Of a DNA stretch of 64,000 bases, positions 44,914-53,087 are shown in pieces. Below the pieces are notes generated by a model. It worked only from the letters and a program-made list of their open reading frames with translations. It was not told the origin of the DNA and did no database searches. Position numbers and translations under genes: made by a program. Within the stretch, counting starts at the first letter, position 1, and each line of letters begins with the position of its first letter. The DNA comes from an uncultured Lachnospiraceae bacterium (GTDB lineage Bacteria; Bacillota; Clostridia; Lachnospirales; Lachnospiraceae): assembly GCA_910586705.1 (NCBI GenBank), contig CAJUJK010000001.1, positions 260,673-324,672 on the forward strand, in the 5' to 3' direction.

Positions 44914-46332
44914 ATGCGAGAGGATTTTTTGTGGGGCGGCGCCATGGCAGCTAACCAGTGCGAGGGCGGCTGGCAGGAAGGCGGCAGGGGCATGGGTCTT
45001 GTGGATGTTATCCCTTACGGGGAGAACCGAATGTCTGTTATGGAAGGACACATGGACTACCGTGATCTTCCGGAAGGCACCATTTTTCCGGGGAGAGAGG
45101 CAATTGACTTGTACGGACACTATAAGGAAGATATCGCGCTCTTTGCGGAAATGGGCTTTAAATGCTATCGGTTTTCTTTTTCCTGGTCTCGGATTTTTCC
45201 CACCGGGGAAGAAACAGAGCCCAATGAAGAAGGACTGAAATATTATGAGACGCTGATTGACGAGCTTCTCAGATATGGCATAGAGCCGGTAGTGACGATC
45301 TGCCATTTTGATATGCCGCTGCATCTTGTGGACAAATATGGCTCTTGGCGAAACCGCAGGATCATTGATTTTTATCTGAATTACTGCCAGACGGTTTTTC
45401 ACCGTTTTAAGGACAAAGTGCGATATTGGATTACGTTTAATGAAATCAATATGTTGATGCATCTGCCCTTTATGGGCGCCGGAATCCGTTTTGAGAAGGG
45501 AGAGGATGAGACTTTCATAAAATATCAGGCGGCGCACAATGAACTGGTTGCTTCCGCTTATGCCGTCAAGCTGGCACGTGAGATCAATCCCAGATTCCGG
45601 GTAGGCTGTATGCTGGCCGCCGGAAGCGTGTATCCTTATAGCTGCAGACCGGAGGATGTGTGGGAGAGCATGAAAAAAGACCGGGAGAACTACTTCTTCA
45701 TAGATGTGCAGGTAAGAGGCGAATATCCGGCTTATGCGGAAAAGTTTCTGGAGCAGGCGGGTATCCGGCTGGAAATGGGCCCTTGGGACAGGAAGATTTT
45801 AAAGGAGCACACGGTGGATTTTATTTCTCTGTCCTATTACAATAGCCGCTGTGTACGGGCAGACGGGCAGGGAGAAGCGTCAGGAGGAAATGTATTTGCC
45901 TCGGCAAAGAATCCTTATCTGGAATGCAGTCAGTGGGGATGGCCAATTGATCCGCTGGGACTGCGCATCACCTTAAATGCGCTCTATGACCGTTATCAGA
46001 AGCCGCTGTTTATCGTAGAAAACGGTCTGGGAGCCAGAGACGAGCCGGGGCAGGACGGAAAGATTGAGGATGATTACCGGATTGACTATCTGAAAGCCCA
46101 TATCAAGGCTATGATGGCGGCAGTGGATGAGGACGGTGTGGATTTGATCGGGTATACGCCGTGGGGCTGCGTGGATCTGATCAGCGCTACCACAGGTGAA
46201 ATGTCTAAACGATACGGCTTGATCTATGTGGACAAAGACGACAGCGGAAACGGTACGCTGAAACGTATGCGGAAAAAGTCTTTTTCATGGTATCGCGAAG
46301 TCATTGCATCCAACGGGGAAAATTTAAAATAG
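44914..46332 (+). CDS. GH1 6-phospho-beta-glucosidase
   Basis: 472 residues; AGGAGGAAGG before ATG 44914, 14 bases after the PTS pseudogene. Retaining beta-glycosidase with acid/base Glu177 (TFNEIN) and nucleophile Glu369 (IVENGLG), plus the N-terminal FLWGGAMAANQCEGGW typical of phospho-glucosidases. Hydrolyses phosphorylated beta-glucosides such as cellobiose-6-phosphate brought in by the PTS. Intact, although its cognate transporter is broken. Confidence 0.92.
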   Translation: MREDFLWGGAMAANQCEGGWQEGGRGMGLVDVIPYGENRMSVMEGHMDYRDLPEGTIFPGREAIDLYGHYKEDIALFAEMGFKCYRFSFSWSRIFPTGEETEPNEEGLKYYETLIDELLRYGIEPVVTICHFDMPLHLVDKYGSWRNRRIIDFYLNYCQTVFHRFKDKVRYWITFNEINMLMHLPFMGAGIRFEKGEDETFIKYQAAHNELVASAYAVKLAREINPRFRVGCMLAAGSVYPYSCRPEDVWESMKKDRENYFFIDVQVRGEYPAYAEKFLEQAGIRLEMGPWDRKILKEHTVDFISLSYYNSRCVRADGQGEASGGNVFASAKNPYLECSQWGWPIDPLGLRITLNALYDRYQKPLFIVENGLGARDEPGQDGKIEDDYRIDYLKAHIKAMMAAVDEDGVDLIGYTPWGCVDLISATTGEMSKRYGLIYVDKDDSGNGTLKRMRKKSFSWYREVIASNGENLK

Positions 46333-46390
46333 AAAGAATGGGATGACTCCTGCATATATTGGAAATGAGAAGATACGGCGGGAGACTGCA

Positions 46391-46815
46391 ATGGCTGAAA
46401 AAAAGAAATGGAACGATAAGTTTAAGCTTGCGATGGGGGAACTGGAAAATAAAATACAGCGGGAACACCGGGGGCGGGAAAAGAGTGTCTGGCCCGAGCC
46501 GGAAAAAGTGGAAGCATGGAATGAGGAGAGACAGAGGCAACGGGGCTGCGGACAATACTGCGGCTCCGTGAGCGCGGCGGAGCGTTCCCAGACAAAGAAA
46601 GAGTATAAGAGGGAACTGTTTTTGAAAAATGTGGCTGTGCAGACAGCGAAATCGGCGGCATTTCTGCTGGCGTCTGTGGCGCTGATTCAAGGGATTGCGC
46701 GGTTTCTGCCGGATTCCATCACCGTGAGCAGTTCCGTGGGCGGAAGGGAACTGCCCATCTACTGTGTGGAGACGGATAAGAAGCAGGTGGCGCTGAGTTT
46801 TGATGCGGCCTGGGG
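46391..46815 (+). pseudogene. Polysaccharide deacetylase, 5' fragment cut by mobile element
   Basis: ATG 46391 has GGGAG seven bases upstream. The fragment encodes a charged cytoplasmic N-terminus (Lys/Glu-rich coiled stretch, about 5-75), one membrane helix (about 90-110) and the beginning of a NodB-type deacetylase domain ending at ALSFDAAWG, where SFDAAW contains the first catalytic Asp. The remaining domain starts at 58506. The two parts rejoin in frame as DAAWGNEDTP to give a 333-residue PdaA/PdaC-like peptidoglycan or polysaccharide deacetylase. Confidence 0.9.
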
Positions 46816-46817
46816 CG

Positions 46818-46831
46818 GCGGTAACTTGCGG
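46818..46831. repeat. Left terminal inverted repeat (attL half-site)
   Basis: GCGGTAACTTGCGG. Reverse complement occurs at 58487-58500 and a direct copy at 49220-49233. Confidence 0.9.
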
Positions 46832-46845
46832 TAAAATGATACTGA

Positions 46846-46952
46846 TATGATCCGTAATGGAAAGGAAATGTACTTCTTGATCCGGGAAATGTATAGCGTG
46901 TTGTTTCCTGCCTGCCATTTTTCAATCGGCTATCCCTCCTGCATATAATCAA
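46846..46952 (-). pseudogene. Doubly deleted relic of a second recombinase locus
   Basis: Three pieces of the intact module are fused. 46818-46851 equals 49220-49253 (34 of 34). 46847-46890 matches 50581-50624 inside the recombinase gene (41 of 44). 46891-46950 matches 51031-51090, the start and ribosome site of the small upstream gene (58 of 60). The fused frame still reads KNGRQETTRYT on the minus strand. It shows that another copy of the same recombinase module once lay here. Confidence 0.85.
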
Positions 46953-47027
46953 TTAAAAGTTATGCGGTCACCTCCCCTTGCCTGCGGGAAAAGGCTTCTA
47001 AGCGTCCAAAAAGGTCAGAAAAGAACA

Positions 47028-47063
47028 CCGGGAAATGACAGTCTTTCTATCATCATTCCCCGG
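47028..47063 (-). terminator. Hairpin downstream of the nim/MATE genes
   Basis: CCGGGAAATGA (47028-47038) pairs with TCATTCCCCGG (47053-47063) with one mismatch. T-rich sequence follows on the minus strand. Confidence 0.6.
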
Positions 47064-47066
47064 CGT

Positions 47067-47117
47067 TTATCCGCTGAATTTATAGCCGACACCTAACATG
47101 GTTTTTATGTAGGGCGG
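47067..47117 (-). pseudogene. C-terminal relic of an OmpR-family response regulator
   Basis: On the minus strand the frame reads PPYIKTMLGVGYKFSG then stop, the standard end of OmpR/VanR winged-helix regulators. Nothing upstream continues it; the nimA-like gene abuts it. A leftover from an earlier rearrangement. Confidence 0.65.
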
Positions 47118-47599
47118 TTTTTGGCTAATTCTATTGCTTCTTTTCCGGATAAATGTTCAATATCTAACTCTATCATGCACAAAGGCTTCCATTCTCTGTT
47201 AATTAAAGCATTTCGGTTTGTTTCTGTATCAGTTGGATAATATTTTATTGCCAATCGTTCTATTGCGTTTTTCATTTCTTTTTCATTCTCTATAATATGA
47301 ATTTTACCAAAAGCAATTACGCTTCTGAAATAAGTTGTGTATTCCTCCGGCACTATATAGTCTTGGTCGATTACGCAAAAAGACGCTTTACTACATTTCT
47401 TGATTGCGTCTATTTTATGCCCGCTTTTTGCACCGTGAAAAAACAATTTAGAATTGTAATATACATAACTGATTGGAACTGCATACGGATAATCATTATC
47501 TCCTAATAAAGCTAATACACCGGCTGTTCCTTTTTCTAAGATCTCAATACATTCTTTTTCGGATAATATTTGGTTTTTTCTACGCATTTCTCTAAACAT
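47105..47599 (-). CDS. NimA-like pyridoxamine 5'-phosphate oxidase-fold protein
   Basis: 164 residues, start at 47599-47597 with AGAGGT nine bases upstream. The split-barrel flavin-binding fold resembles 5-nitroimidazole reductases: an N-terminal MRRKNQILSEKEC, LALLGDNDYPYAVPISYVYY, LFFHGAKSGHKIDAIKK and FCVIDQD. Such proteins reduce nitro drugs or other small electrophiles. Many NimA-like proteins have other roles, so resistance is not proven. It follows the MATE gene by five bases and is probably co-transcribed with it. Strikingly AT-rich compared with host genes. Confidence 0.85.
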   Translation of the reverse strand: MFREMRRKNQILSEKECIEILEKGTAGVLALLGDNDYPYAVPISYVYYNSKLFFHGAKSGHKIDAIKKCSKASFCVIDQDYIVPEEYTTYFRSVIAFGKIHIIENEKEMKNAIERLAIKYYPTDTETNRNALINREWKPLCMIELDIEHLSGKEAIELAKNRPT

Positions 47600-47604
47600 T
47601 TTTC

Positions 47605-48912
47605 TTACCTCTTTCTGAATTTAATATATAATGCAATGCCCGCTAAAGTGACAAAACATTCAGTAATTGGAAAAGACAGCCATACGCCTGTCATTCTTAA
47701 TAAAAATGACAGAAAAAACGCCATAGGAATTATAACTAAAAACCCTCTTGACAGGGAAATGATTTGTGCAGGCAGGGCTTTTTCTGTTGATGTAAAATAT
47801 GGGCATATTATTATATTATATCCCACAAAGGGAATGGCAGTAAAATATATTTTTAACCCTGTTTCTGCAATCTGCTGTAACGGTATATTTTGTTCGCTGT
47901 TAAATATGCTTACTATTGGATTGGCAAATAAGAAAAAAATCATATAAATGCCGCATGATATAACCAACATTGTTTTTAAGGCATATTTCAAAATCTGTTT
48001 CTGACTTTCACGCTCTCCAGATCCGTATACTCTGCTTAATATTGGCTGTGTCCCTTGTGCTATTCCGGTGTAAATTGAAATAACCACAAGTGATAAATTT
48101 GCAACTACACCATAAGCAGCTACACCGATATTCCCTTTCAAGTGCAGGATAATAGTATTAAAAACTATCATTACAATCCCGGATGCCATTTCTGTGATGA
48201 AAGACGGAACGCCTAAAGAAATGATATTTCCTGTCAAACGAAAGGAGGGACTTATTCGTACGAAATGAAACTGATTTTCTTTTGTAAGCCAATGCTTAGA
48301 TAGAATAAATAAGCTGATAACAGGTGCCAGCCCTGTTGCTAATACTGCGCCAAATATACCCATATTAAGTGGAAAGATAAATATATAATCTAAAATAATG
48401 TTTGCAAAGCTTCCAGTCAGCATACCGATCATAGCCAATTTAGGATTTCCGTCATTCCTTACGAAGCAGATCAGTGTGTCATTCGCCATAAATGCCGGAG
48501 CAAATAGCAGAATAACCTGTAAATATGTTTTTGTCATAAGAAAAACGTCTTTGTCAGCACCTAATAATATTGTCAGTTTTTCAGAAAAGAAAATACCCGT
48601 CAGCATGAAAATAACAGCCAATGTAAACATTATATATATTGTGTTTGAAAAAGTTTTGTCTGCATTTCTGTATTCTTTTTGTCCCCTGTAAATGGAATAT
48701 TTGGTTGCACCTCCCATTCCAAACATCAGACCACTTCCATGAATAAAACTATAAATAGGAATGGCTAAATTAAGTGCGGTAAGACCATTTGCACCCAAAC
48801 CATTTGAAACGAAAAAGGTATCGGCAAGTATGTAACATGACAAGCCAATCATGCCGCATATATTTAATAGCACATATCGAAAAAATTCTTTTAGTAGTAT
48901 TTCTGTTTTCAT
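47605..48912 (-). CDS. MATE-family multidrug efflux transporter
   Basis: 435 residues with about 12 hydrophobic spans, MepA/DinF-like: ADTFFVSNGLGANGLTALNL near the N-terminus and internal symmetry with GVPSFITEMASGIVM in the second half. Exports cationic compounds using a Na or H gradient. ATG at 48912-48910; the ribosome site AAAGAGAT is weak. Its transcript has a 115-base leader with a terminator and a candidate guanidine-IV riboswitch, pointing to guanidinium or related export. AT-rich, carried as cargo. Confidence 0.92.
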   Translation of the reverse strand: MKTEILLKEFFRYVLLNICGMIGLSCYILADTFFVSNGLGANGLTALNLAIPIYSFIHGSGLMFGMGGATKYSIYRGQKEYRNADKTFSNTIYIMFTLAVIFMLTGIFFSEKLTILLGADKDVFLMTKTYLQVILLFAPAFMANDTLICFVRNDGNPKLAMIGMLTGSFANIILDYIFIFPLNMGIFGAVLATGLAPVISLFILSKHWLTKENQFHFVRISPSFRLTGNIISLGVPSFITEMASGIVMIVFNTIILHLKGNIGVAAYGVVANLSLVVISIYTGIAQGTQPILSRVYGSGERESQKQILKYALKTMLVISCGIYMIFFLFANPIVSIFNSEQNIPLQQIAETGLKIYFTAIPFVGYNIIICPYFTSTEKALPAQIISLSRGFLVIIPMAFFLSFLLRMTGVWLSFPITECFVTLAGIALYIKFRKR

Positions 48913-48933
48913 ATATATCTATCTCTTTAAAAT

Positions 48934-49029
48934 AAAAAGCGTCAGCACTTTCTATCTTCTAAGACCTAACGATAGAAAGACTGACGTATAATCTCTTTAC
49001 CCGGTGGCAAAAAGCAACGTTGTTTCCAA
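48934..49029 (-). ncRNA. Candidate guanidine-IV (mepA-type) riboswitch with terminator
   Basis: On the minus strand the leader holds CCACCGGGTAAAGAG, then a terminator stem CTTTCTATC (48979-48971) with GATAGAAAG (48956-48948) extended by CGTCAG/CTGACG, followed by CTTTTTATTTT right before the MATE ribosome site. The upstream AAAGA can pair with TCTTT of the terminator's left arm, forming a competing antiterminator. The mepA motif (guanidine-IV) sits exactly before MATE genes of Clostridia and works by such a switch. Assignment to that class is from context and partial motif memory. Confidence 0.55.
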
Positions 49030-49035
49030 TACGAT

Positions 49036-49064
49036 ATTATATACCAAAATAAATTGAAAAGCAA
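49036..49064 (-). promoter_or_regulatory. Promoter of the MATE-nim operon
   Basis: Minus strand: -35 TTGCTT (49064-49059), 17 bases, -10 TATAAT (49041-49036). Confidence 0.8.
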
Positions 49065-49095
49065 TATCTAAAATTGGCTGGGAGCTTTACGATAA

Positions 49096-49209
49096 TTACT
49101 GCATATCTTCAGCAGGCAGAAACACAAGTCCGGCAAATTCTTCCCCGGTCAGTTTCTTCGGCTTTTCCGATGTGCGTTCCGCGGGCTCCTGTATCTACGT
49201 GTCCATGTA
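49096..49209 (-). pseudogene. C-terminal relic of an unidentified element gene
   Basis: The minus strand reads about 30 residues of protein-like sequence (KPKKLTGEEFAGLVF, then LPAEDMQ and stop) preceded by an in-frame stop. It is cut off by the internal att-like copy at 49220. The family is not recognised. Confidence 0.45.
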
Positions 49210-49219
49210 GGGCAGGGTA

Positions 49220-49253
49220 GCGGTAACTTGCGGTAAAATGATACTGATATGAT
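49220..49253. repeat. Internal copy of the element end (34 bp)
   Basis: Identical over 34 bases to the left end 46818-46851 and in the same direction. The neighbouring GGTAGC matches the right end (GCTACC) better than the left end does. It marks the boundary of the second, complete module. Confidence 0.85.
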
Positions 49254-49304
49254 ACACTCTGTTTTGTGCAGGCAGTATCTTTCAGATATGGATTTTGGCT
49301 ATTT

Positions 49305-49334
49305 TCGGCTGATGTCTGATACATCAGCCGATAT
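49305..49334. terminator. Hairpin at the 3' end of the recombinase gene
   Basis: TCGGCTGATGT pairs with ACATCAGCCGA around CTGAT and includes the recombinase stop codon. On the plus strand ATATTTT follows. Confidence 0.6.
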
Positions 49335-50928
49335 TTTCTGTGTCGGTATAAACCGTTTTGAAAAGCGTTTCAAACTCGCCTGAAAAATTGTAAGTGATCT
49401 TGATTTTGTGGTTTTCATATACCGTTATTTCATGTATCATTTCTACCACAATCTCCCTGTCCAATTTTTCAATAGTTCTAAGCTCTAACAGACGTTTTAT
49501 CCATGGGCTGTCAAAAATATCCGGCGTAGCTTCGTCCTGTCTGTTATCAATGCTTTCAAGCTGCTTTTCCAGTAATTCTTCTTTCTTTCGGTAATCCTGC
49601 CGATATGTGGCAAATTCATCTTTGGAAATCAGTTCACTTCGGTAATCCTCATAAACCGCTTTTTTCAGCTTCCGTACTTTTTCCAGTTCAGCGGTCAGAC
49701 GGGTTTTCTCATTTTCGTTTACCCGCTTTACCGTGACGGCTGCCTCTTGGTTCTGTTCGATAACTTCACGCATATTGTCAATGTTTAGCATGATAGCTTC
49801 CAGATCTTCCAAAATGATTTTTTCCAAAACCAAATGCGGTATAGGGTGCGGGGTACAATATTGTCTGCCGGAGCGTACATACGTCCCGCAATAGTAATTG
49901 ACTGTACCTCCATTATTTTTTGAACCGATTTTCTTAGTTAAAGCTCTGCCGCAGTCCCCGCATTTCAAAAAACCTGCAAAAATACTCATGTTGCTGTTTA
50001 AGTTAGGATTGCGTGTGCTGCGCTTTAACAAATCCTGCACCTTGTTCCATGTTTCATTGTCAATGATCGCTTCATGTGTGCCTTTTACTATAATCCAATC
50101 TTCCTTGTCCTGTGCTTTTGATTTTCCTCTCATTCTCTGGCTTTTCTTGTTCTGTACCATATTCCCGATATACATTTCATTTTGTAAAATACGGTTTACG
50201 GTTGAATACGTCCAGTAAGAGGTACTGTCTAAACGGTTGCTGTTTCTGTAATGATCTCCGTTTAACTTTTTGTATTCAGACGGGCATACAATTCCTTCTT
50301 CATTCAATATAGACGCAATTCGGATTTTTCCATTTCCGGCTATATAGAGTTTGAAGATTTTGCGGATAACTCCGGCGGCATATTCATCAATAACCAGCTT
50401 GTTTTTATCAGCAGGAGATTTCTTATATCCATAGGAAGCAAACGCTCCTATAAATTCCCCTGCCCTCTGTTTGGTTTTCATGGAAGCATGGACTTTTTTG
50501 GAAATGTCCCGTGCGTACTGCTCATTAAAGATATTCTTTATAGGCAGCAGCATATCATAAGCCTGCTTCATGCTGTCAATATGATCCGTAATGGAAATGA
50601 AACGTACTTCGTGATCCGGGAAATAGCGTTCCAAATATTTTCCTGTGTCAATGTAATCACGTCCGAACCTTGAAAGGTCTTTCACAATCACACAATTCAC
50701 TTTTCCGGCTTCTATATCTGCAATCATTCTCTTAAATGACGGGCGGTTAAAATTCGTTCCCGTGAAACCGTCATCTATGTAAGTGTCATACAAAACAAAG
50801 TCGTCCTTGTCTTTTAAGTAATCTGTAATCAGTTTCTTCTGATTTCCAATACTGTCACTCTCTGCCTTATCGCCGTCCTCTCTTGATAACCTGATATATT
50901 CAGCCACGTTGAAAAGTATATTTTTCAC
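49324..50928 (-). CDS. Large serine recombinase (TnpX/integrase type)
   Basis: Excises and integrates the element. 534 residues, starting with GTG at 50928-50926, which overlaps the stop of the small upstream gene (GTGA). Resolvase catalytic domain with Ser15 (YIRLSRED) and DGFTGTNFNRPSF, IVKDLSRFGRDYI and the Arg-rich segment; the recombinase domain follows (about 165-290). A zinc ribbon (LKCGDCGRALTKK, YYCGTYVRSGRQYC, about 317-355), a coiled coil (about 385-470) and a C-terminal DNA-binding tail complete it. All catalytic residues appear intact, so mobility is plausible. Confidence 0.95.
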   Translation of the reverse strand: MKNILFNVAEYIRLSREDGDKAESDSIGNQKKLITDYLKDKDDFVLYDTYIDDGFTGTNFNRPSFKRMIADIEAGKVNCVIVKDLSRFGRDYIDTGKYLERYFPDHEVRFISITDHIDSMKQAYDMLLPIKNIFNEQYARDISKKVHASMKTKQRAGEFIGAFASYGYKKSPADKNKLVIDEYAAGVIRKIFKLYIAGNGKIRIASILNEEGIVCPSEYKKLNGDHYRNSNRLDSTSYWTYSTVNRILQNEMYIGNMVQNKKSQRMRGKSKAQDKEDWIIVKGTHEAIIDNETWNKVQDLLKRSTRNPNLNSNMSIFAGFLKCGDCGRALTKKIGSKNNGGTVNYYCGTYVRSGRQYCTPHPIPHLVLEKIILEDLEAIMLNIDNMREVIEQNQEAAVTVKRVNENEKTRLTAELEKVRKLKKAVYEDYRSELISKDEFATYRQDYRKKEELLEKQLESIDNRQDEATPDIFDSPWIKRLLELRTIEKLDREIVVEMIHEITVYENHKIKITYNFSGEFETLFKTVYTDTENIG

Positions 50929-51065
50929 GGGGAAACAACTTCTTTTTTTGTTTGTTCCTGTGCATGGGTCTGAATAATTCGGTTTACAAGCTCTGCGACA
51001 GTGATTTTGGCTAAAAATTCTCTTTCAATGGTATAGCGTATTGTTTCCTGCCTGCCATTTTTCAA
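50925..51065 (-). CDS. 46-residue protein overlapping the recombinase start
   Basis: TTG start at 51065-51063 with AGGAGGG seven bases upstream, stop overlapping the recombinase GTG by four bases. The product begins KNGRQETIRYTIEREFL and continues as one helix (KITVAELVNRII). Similar tiny genes precede many TnpX-type recombinases (TnpW-like). It is probably a directionality or translational-coupling partner. Its start region is also preserved in the relic at 46891-46950, an independent hint that it belongs to the module. Confidence 0.7.
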   Translation of the reverse strand: MKNGRQETIRYTIEREFLAKITVAELVNRIIQTHAQEQTKKEVVSP

Positions 51066-51221
51066 TCGGCTATCCCTCCTGCATATGATCGCTTAAAAAA
51101 GTCATGCAATTTATTCATAACAACATATTAGATACAGCTTGTCCGATATGCTAAGGTATGCTGCTTATATTTTTCTTTCGGGTTCGGCTTTATGAAGTTA
51201 AATTGGATAGAAACTTATGGA

Positions 51222-51263
51222 ATTTTACACAGATTTTACATAAATCATCTTTTGGATTTTACA
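51222..51263 (+). promoter_or_regulatory. Pho-box-like direct repeats upstream of the Na/Pi gene
   Basis: ATTTTACA occurs at 51222, 51233 and 51256: two repeats 11 bases apart and a third 23 bases on. An 11-base phase of TT(T/A)ACA-like repeats is how PhoB/PhoP regulators bind. A -10 (TATCAT, 51273-51278) follows without a good -35, as expected for an activated promoter. The 252-base gap (51066-51317) holds no gene. Confidence 0.6.
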
Positions 51264-51317
51264 TAGATCGGATATCATTTGACGATAAGAAGATTCTTTA
51301 GGGAGGATTATGGTCAG

Positions 51318-53087
51318 ATGGATTTCTTTGGATTACTGACAATGGTTGGCGGGTTGGCGTTATTTTTATATGGGATGAAAACGATGGGGGATGCGCTGTC
51401 CAAGATGGCAGGCGGCAGGCTGGAGCAGGTACTGGAGCGTATGACGAATAATCCTGTGAAGGCCGTCCTGCTTGGGGCAGGCGTAACAGCGGTGATCCAG
51501 TCTTCTTCCGCTACGACGGTTATGGTAGTGGGGTTTGTCAATTCCGGTATTATGAAGCTCTCTCAGGCAGTCGGCGTGATTATGGGTGCAAACATCGGCA
51601 CCACAGTTACTTCGTGGATTCTCAGTCTTTCCGGTATCGAAAGCGGGAATTTTTTCGTAAAGCTTCTGAAACCCTCGTCCTTCTCCCCGGTATTGGCGCT
51701 CATGGGCGTGATACTGGTAATGTTTATGAAAAATACAAAAAAGAATGATGTAGGGACGATTCTGATCGGGTTTGCAGTGCTTATGTTTGGAATGGACACC
51801 ATGAGCGGCGCTGTAAAGCCGCTTGCGGACGTGCCGGAATTTACATCGCTTTTTACGGCATTTGAAAACCCTCTTTTAGGTATGATAGTTGGAGCCATTT
51901 TAACTGCAGTAATCCAGAGTTCTTCCGCTTCTGTCGGTATTTTGCAGGCGATGTGCGCCACCGGAAGCGTAACGGTGGGAGCGGCGCTTCCGGTGATTAT
52001 GGGACAGAATATCGGGACCTGTGTCACAGCTTTACTTTCCGGTGTCGGGGCAAACAGGAATGCAAGAAGGGCGTCCTTGATACATCTTTATTTTAATCTG
52101 ATAGGTACATTTGTGTTTATGGCAGTATTTTATAATATGAATCATTTTGTACAGTTTGCTTTTTTGTCGGATGCGGCAAACGGTGCGATCATTGCAGTGA
52201 TACACAGCGTGTTTAATATTGCTTCGACAATCGTGTTGCTCCCTGCTTCCAGACTGCTGGTAAAACTCGCATACTTTACCATCCCGCAGTCAGAGGACGA
52301 AACACTGGAAACGTCAGGAAAAGTGCTGGACGATAGGTTTCTGGAAAGACCTGCGTTTGCGGTTGCACAATGTAAAAATGCGGTGTGCGATATGGCGCAG
52401 CTTATCTTAAAGGCAATGAATTTATGTGTATACATACAGAAAAAATATGATGAAAATGCTGTGCAGGAGGTTATGGAAATTGAGCAGGAGGTAGATGTCA
52501 GGGAAGATGAGTTATCGTCCTATCTGGCAAAGCTTTCCACAAAGCCGCTCTCTGAACGGGACAGTAAAACCATCAATAAATACAGCAGGTGCATTATGGA
52601 TTTAGAAAGGATATCCGATTATACTAAGGGCATAGCATTCGCACAAAAGAAGCTGCATAAGGGCAAAGAAAAATTTTCAAGGAAAGCGGCAGCCGAAGCA
52701 AGGCTGATTTATGAGGCAACCCTCGAAATCGTTGAATGTACGGTTTCCGGTTTTATACATGAGGACAAAGAGATGGCGTTTCGCATTGATCCGCTTGCCG
52801 ATGTAATCAGCCGGGTAAAAAAGGAAATCCGAAAGAACCATAGCAGGAGGCTGGAAAAGGGGAAATGTTCCGTGGAACTTGGCATGGCGCTTACAGATAT
52901 GGTTACTTCCCTGGAGCGCATTGCAAAGCATTGTTCCAATATAGCGGAATGGCAGACGGCATCCGAAACGGACCAGCACGCATTGCATCAATATGCACGG
53001 AGTGTCAAAGAGAGGAATGAACTGTACAAGGAACTGCTTGAAGGGTATACAGCAAAGTATTCGTTGGAAAAACTTGAGGAAACATAG
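51318..53087 (+). CDS. Na/phosphate cotransporter (NptA family) with PhoU-like tail
   Basis: 589 residues, AGGGAGG 12 bases before ATG 51318. Two inverted-repeat membrane halves, each with the QSSSA signature (AVIQSSSATTVMVVG; AVIQSSSASVGILQ) and a GANIGTT/GQNIGTC motif, form the Na-dependent phosphate pore. The C-terminal ~230 residues are PhoU-like helices (DLERISDYTKGIAF, SLERIAKHCSNIAE). Imports phosphate at the membrane. A PhoB/PhoR-like pair follows and Pho-box-like repeats precede it, so it is probably phosphate-regulated. Cargo of the mobile element. Confidence 0.92.
   Translation: MDFFGLLTMVGGLALFLYGMKTMGDALSKMAGGRLEQVLERMTNNPVKAVLLGAGVTAVIQSSSATTVMVVGFVNSGIMKLSQAVGVIMGANIGTTVTSWILSLSGIESGNFFVKLLKPSSFSPVLALMGVILVMFMKNTKKNDVGTILIGFAVLMFGMDTMSGAVKPLADVPEFTSLFTAFENPLLGMIVGAILTAVIQSSSASVGILQAMCATGSVTVGAALPVIMGQNIGTCVTALLSGVGANRNARRASLIHLYFNLIGTFVFMAVFYNMNHFVQFAFLSDAANGAIIAVIHSVFNIASTIVLLPASRLLVKLAYFTIPQSEDETLETSGKVLDDRFLERPAFAVAQCKNAVCDMAQLILKAMNLCVYIQKKYDENAVQEVMEIEQEVDVREDELSSYLAKLSTKPLSERDSKTINKYSRCIMDLERISDYTKGIAFAQKKLHKGKEKFSRKAAAEARLIYEATLEIVECTVSGFIHEDKEMAFRIDPLADVISRVKKEIRKNHSRRLEKGKCSVELGMALTDMVTSLERIAKHCSNIAEWQTASETDQHALHQYARSVKERNELYKELLEGYTAKYSLEKLEET

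Noticed and set aside
46719..46952. Apparent 77-residue minus-strand ORF at the left element end
   Set aside because: It is an accidental frame across the three-piece recombinase relic and reads on into the deacetylase antisense.
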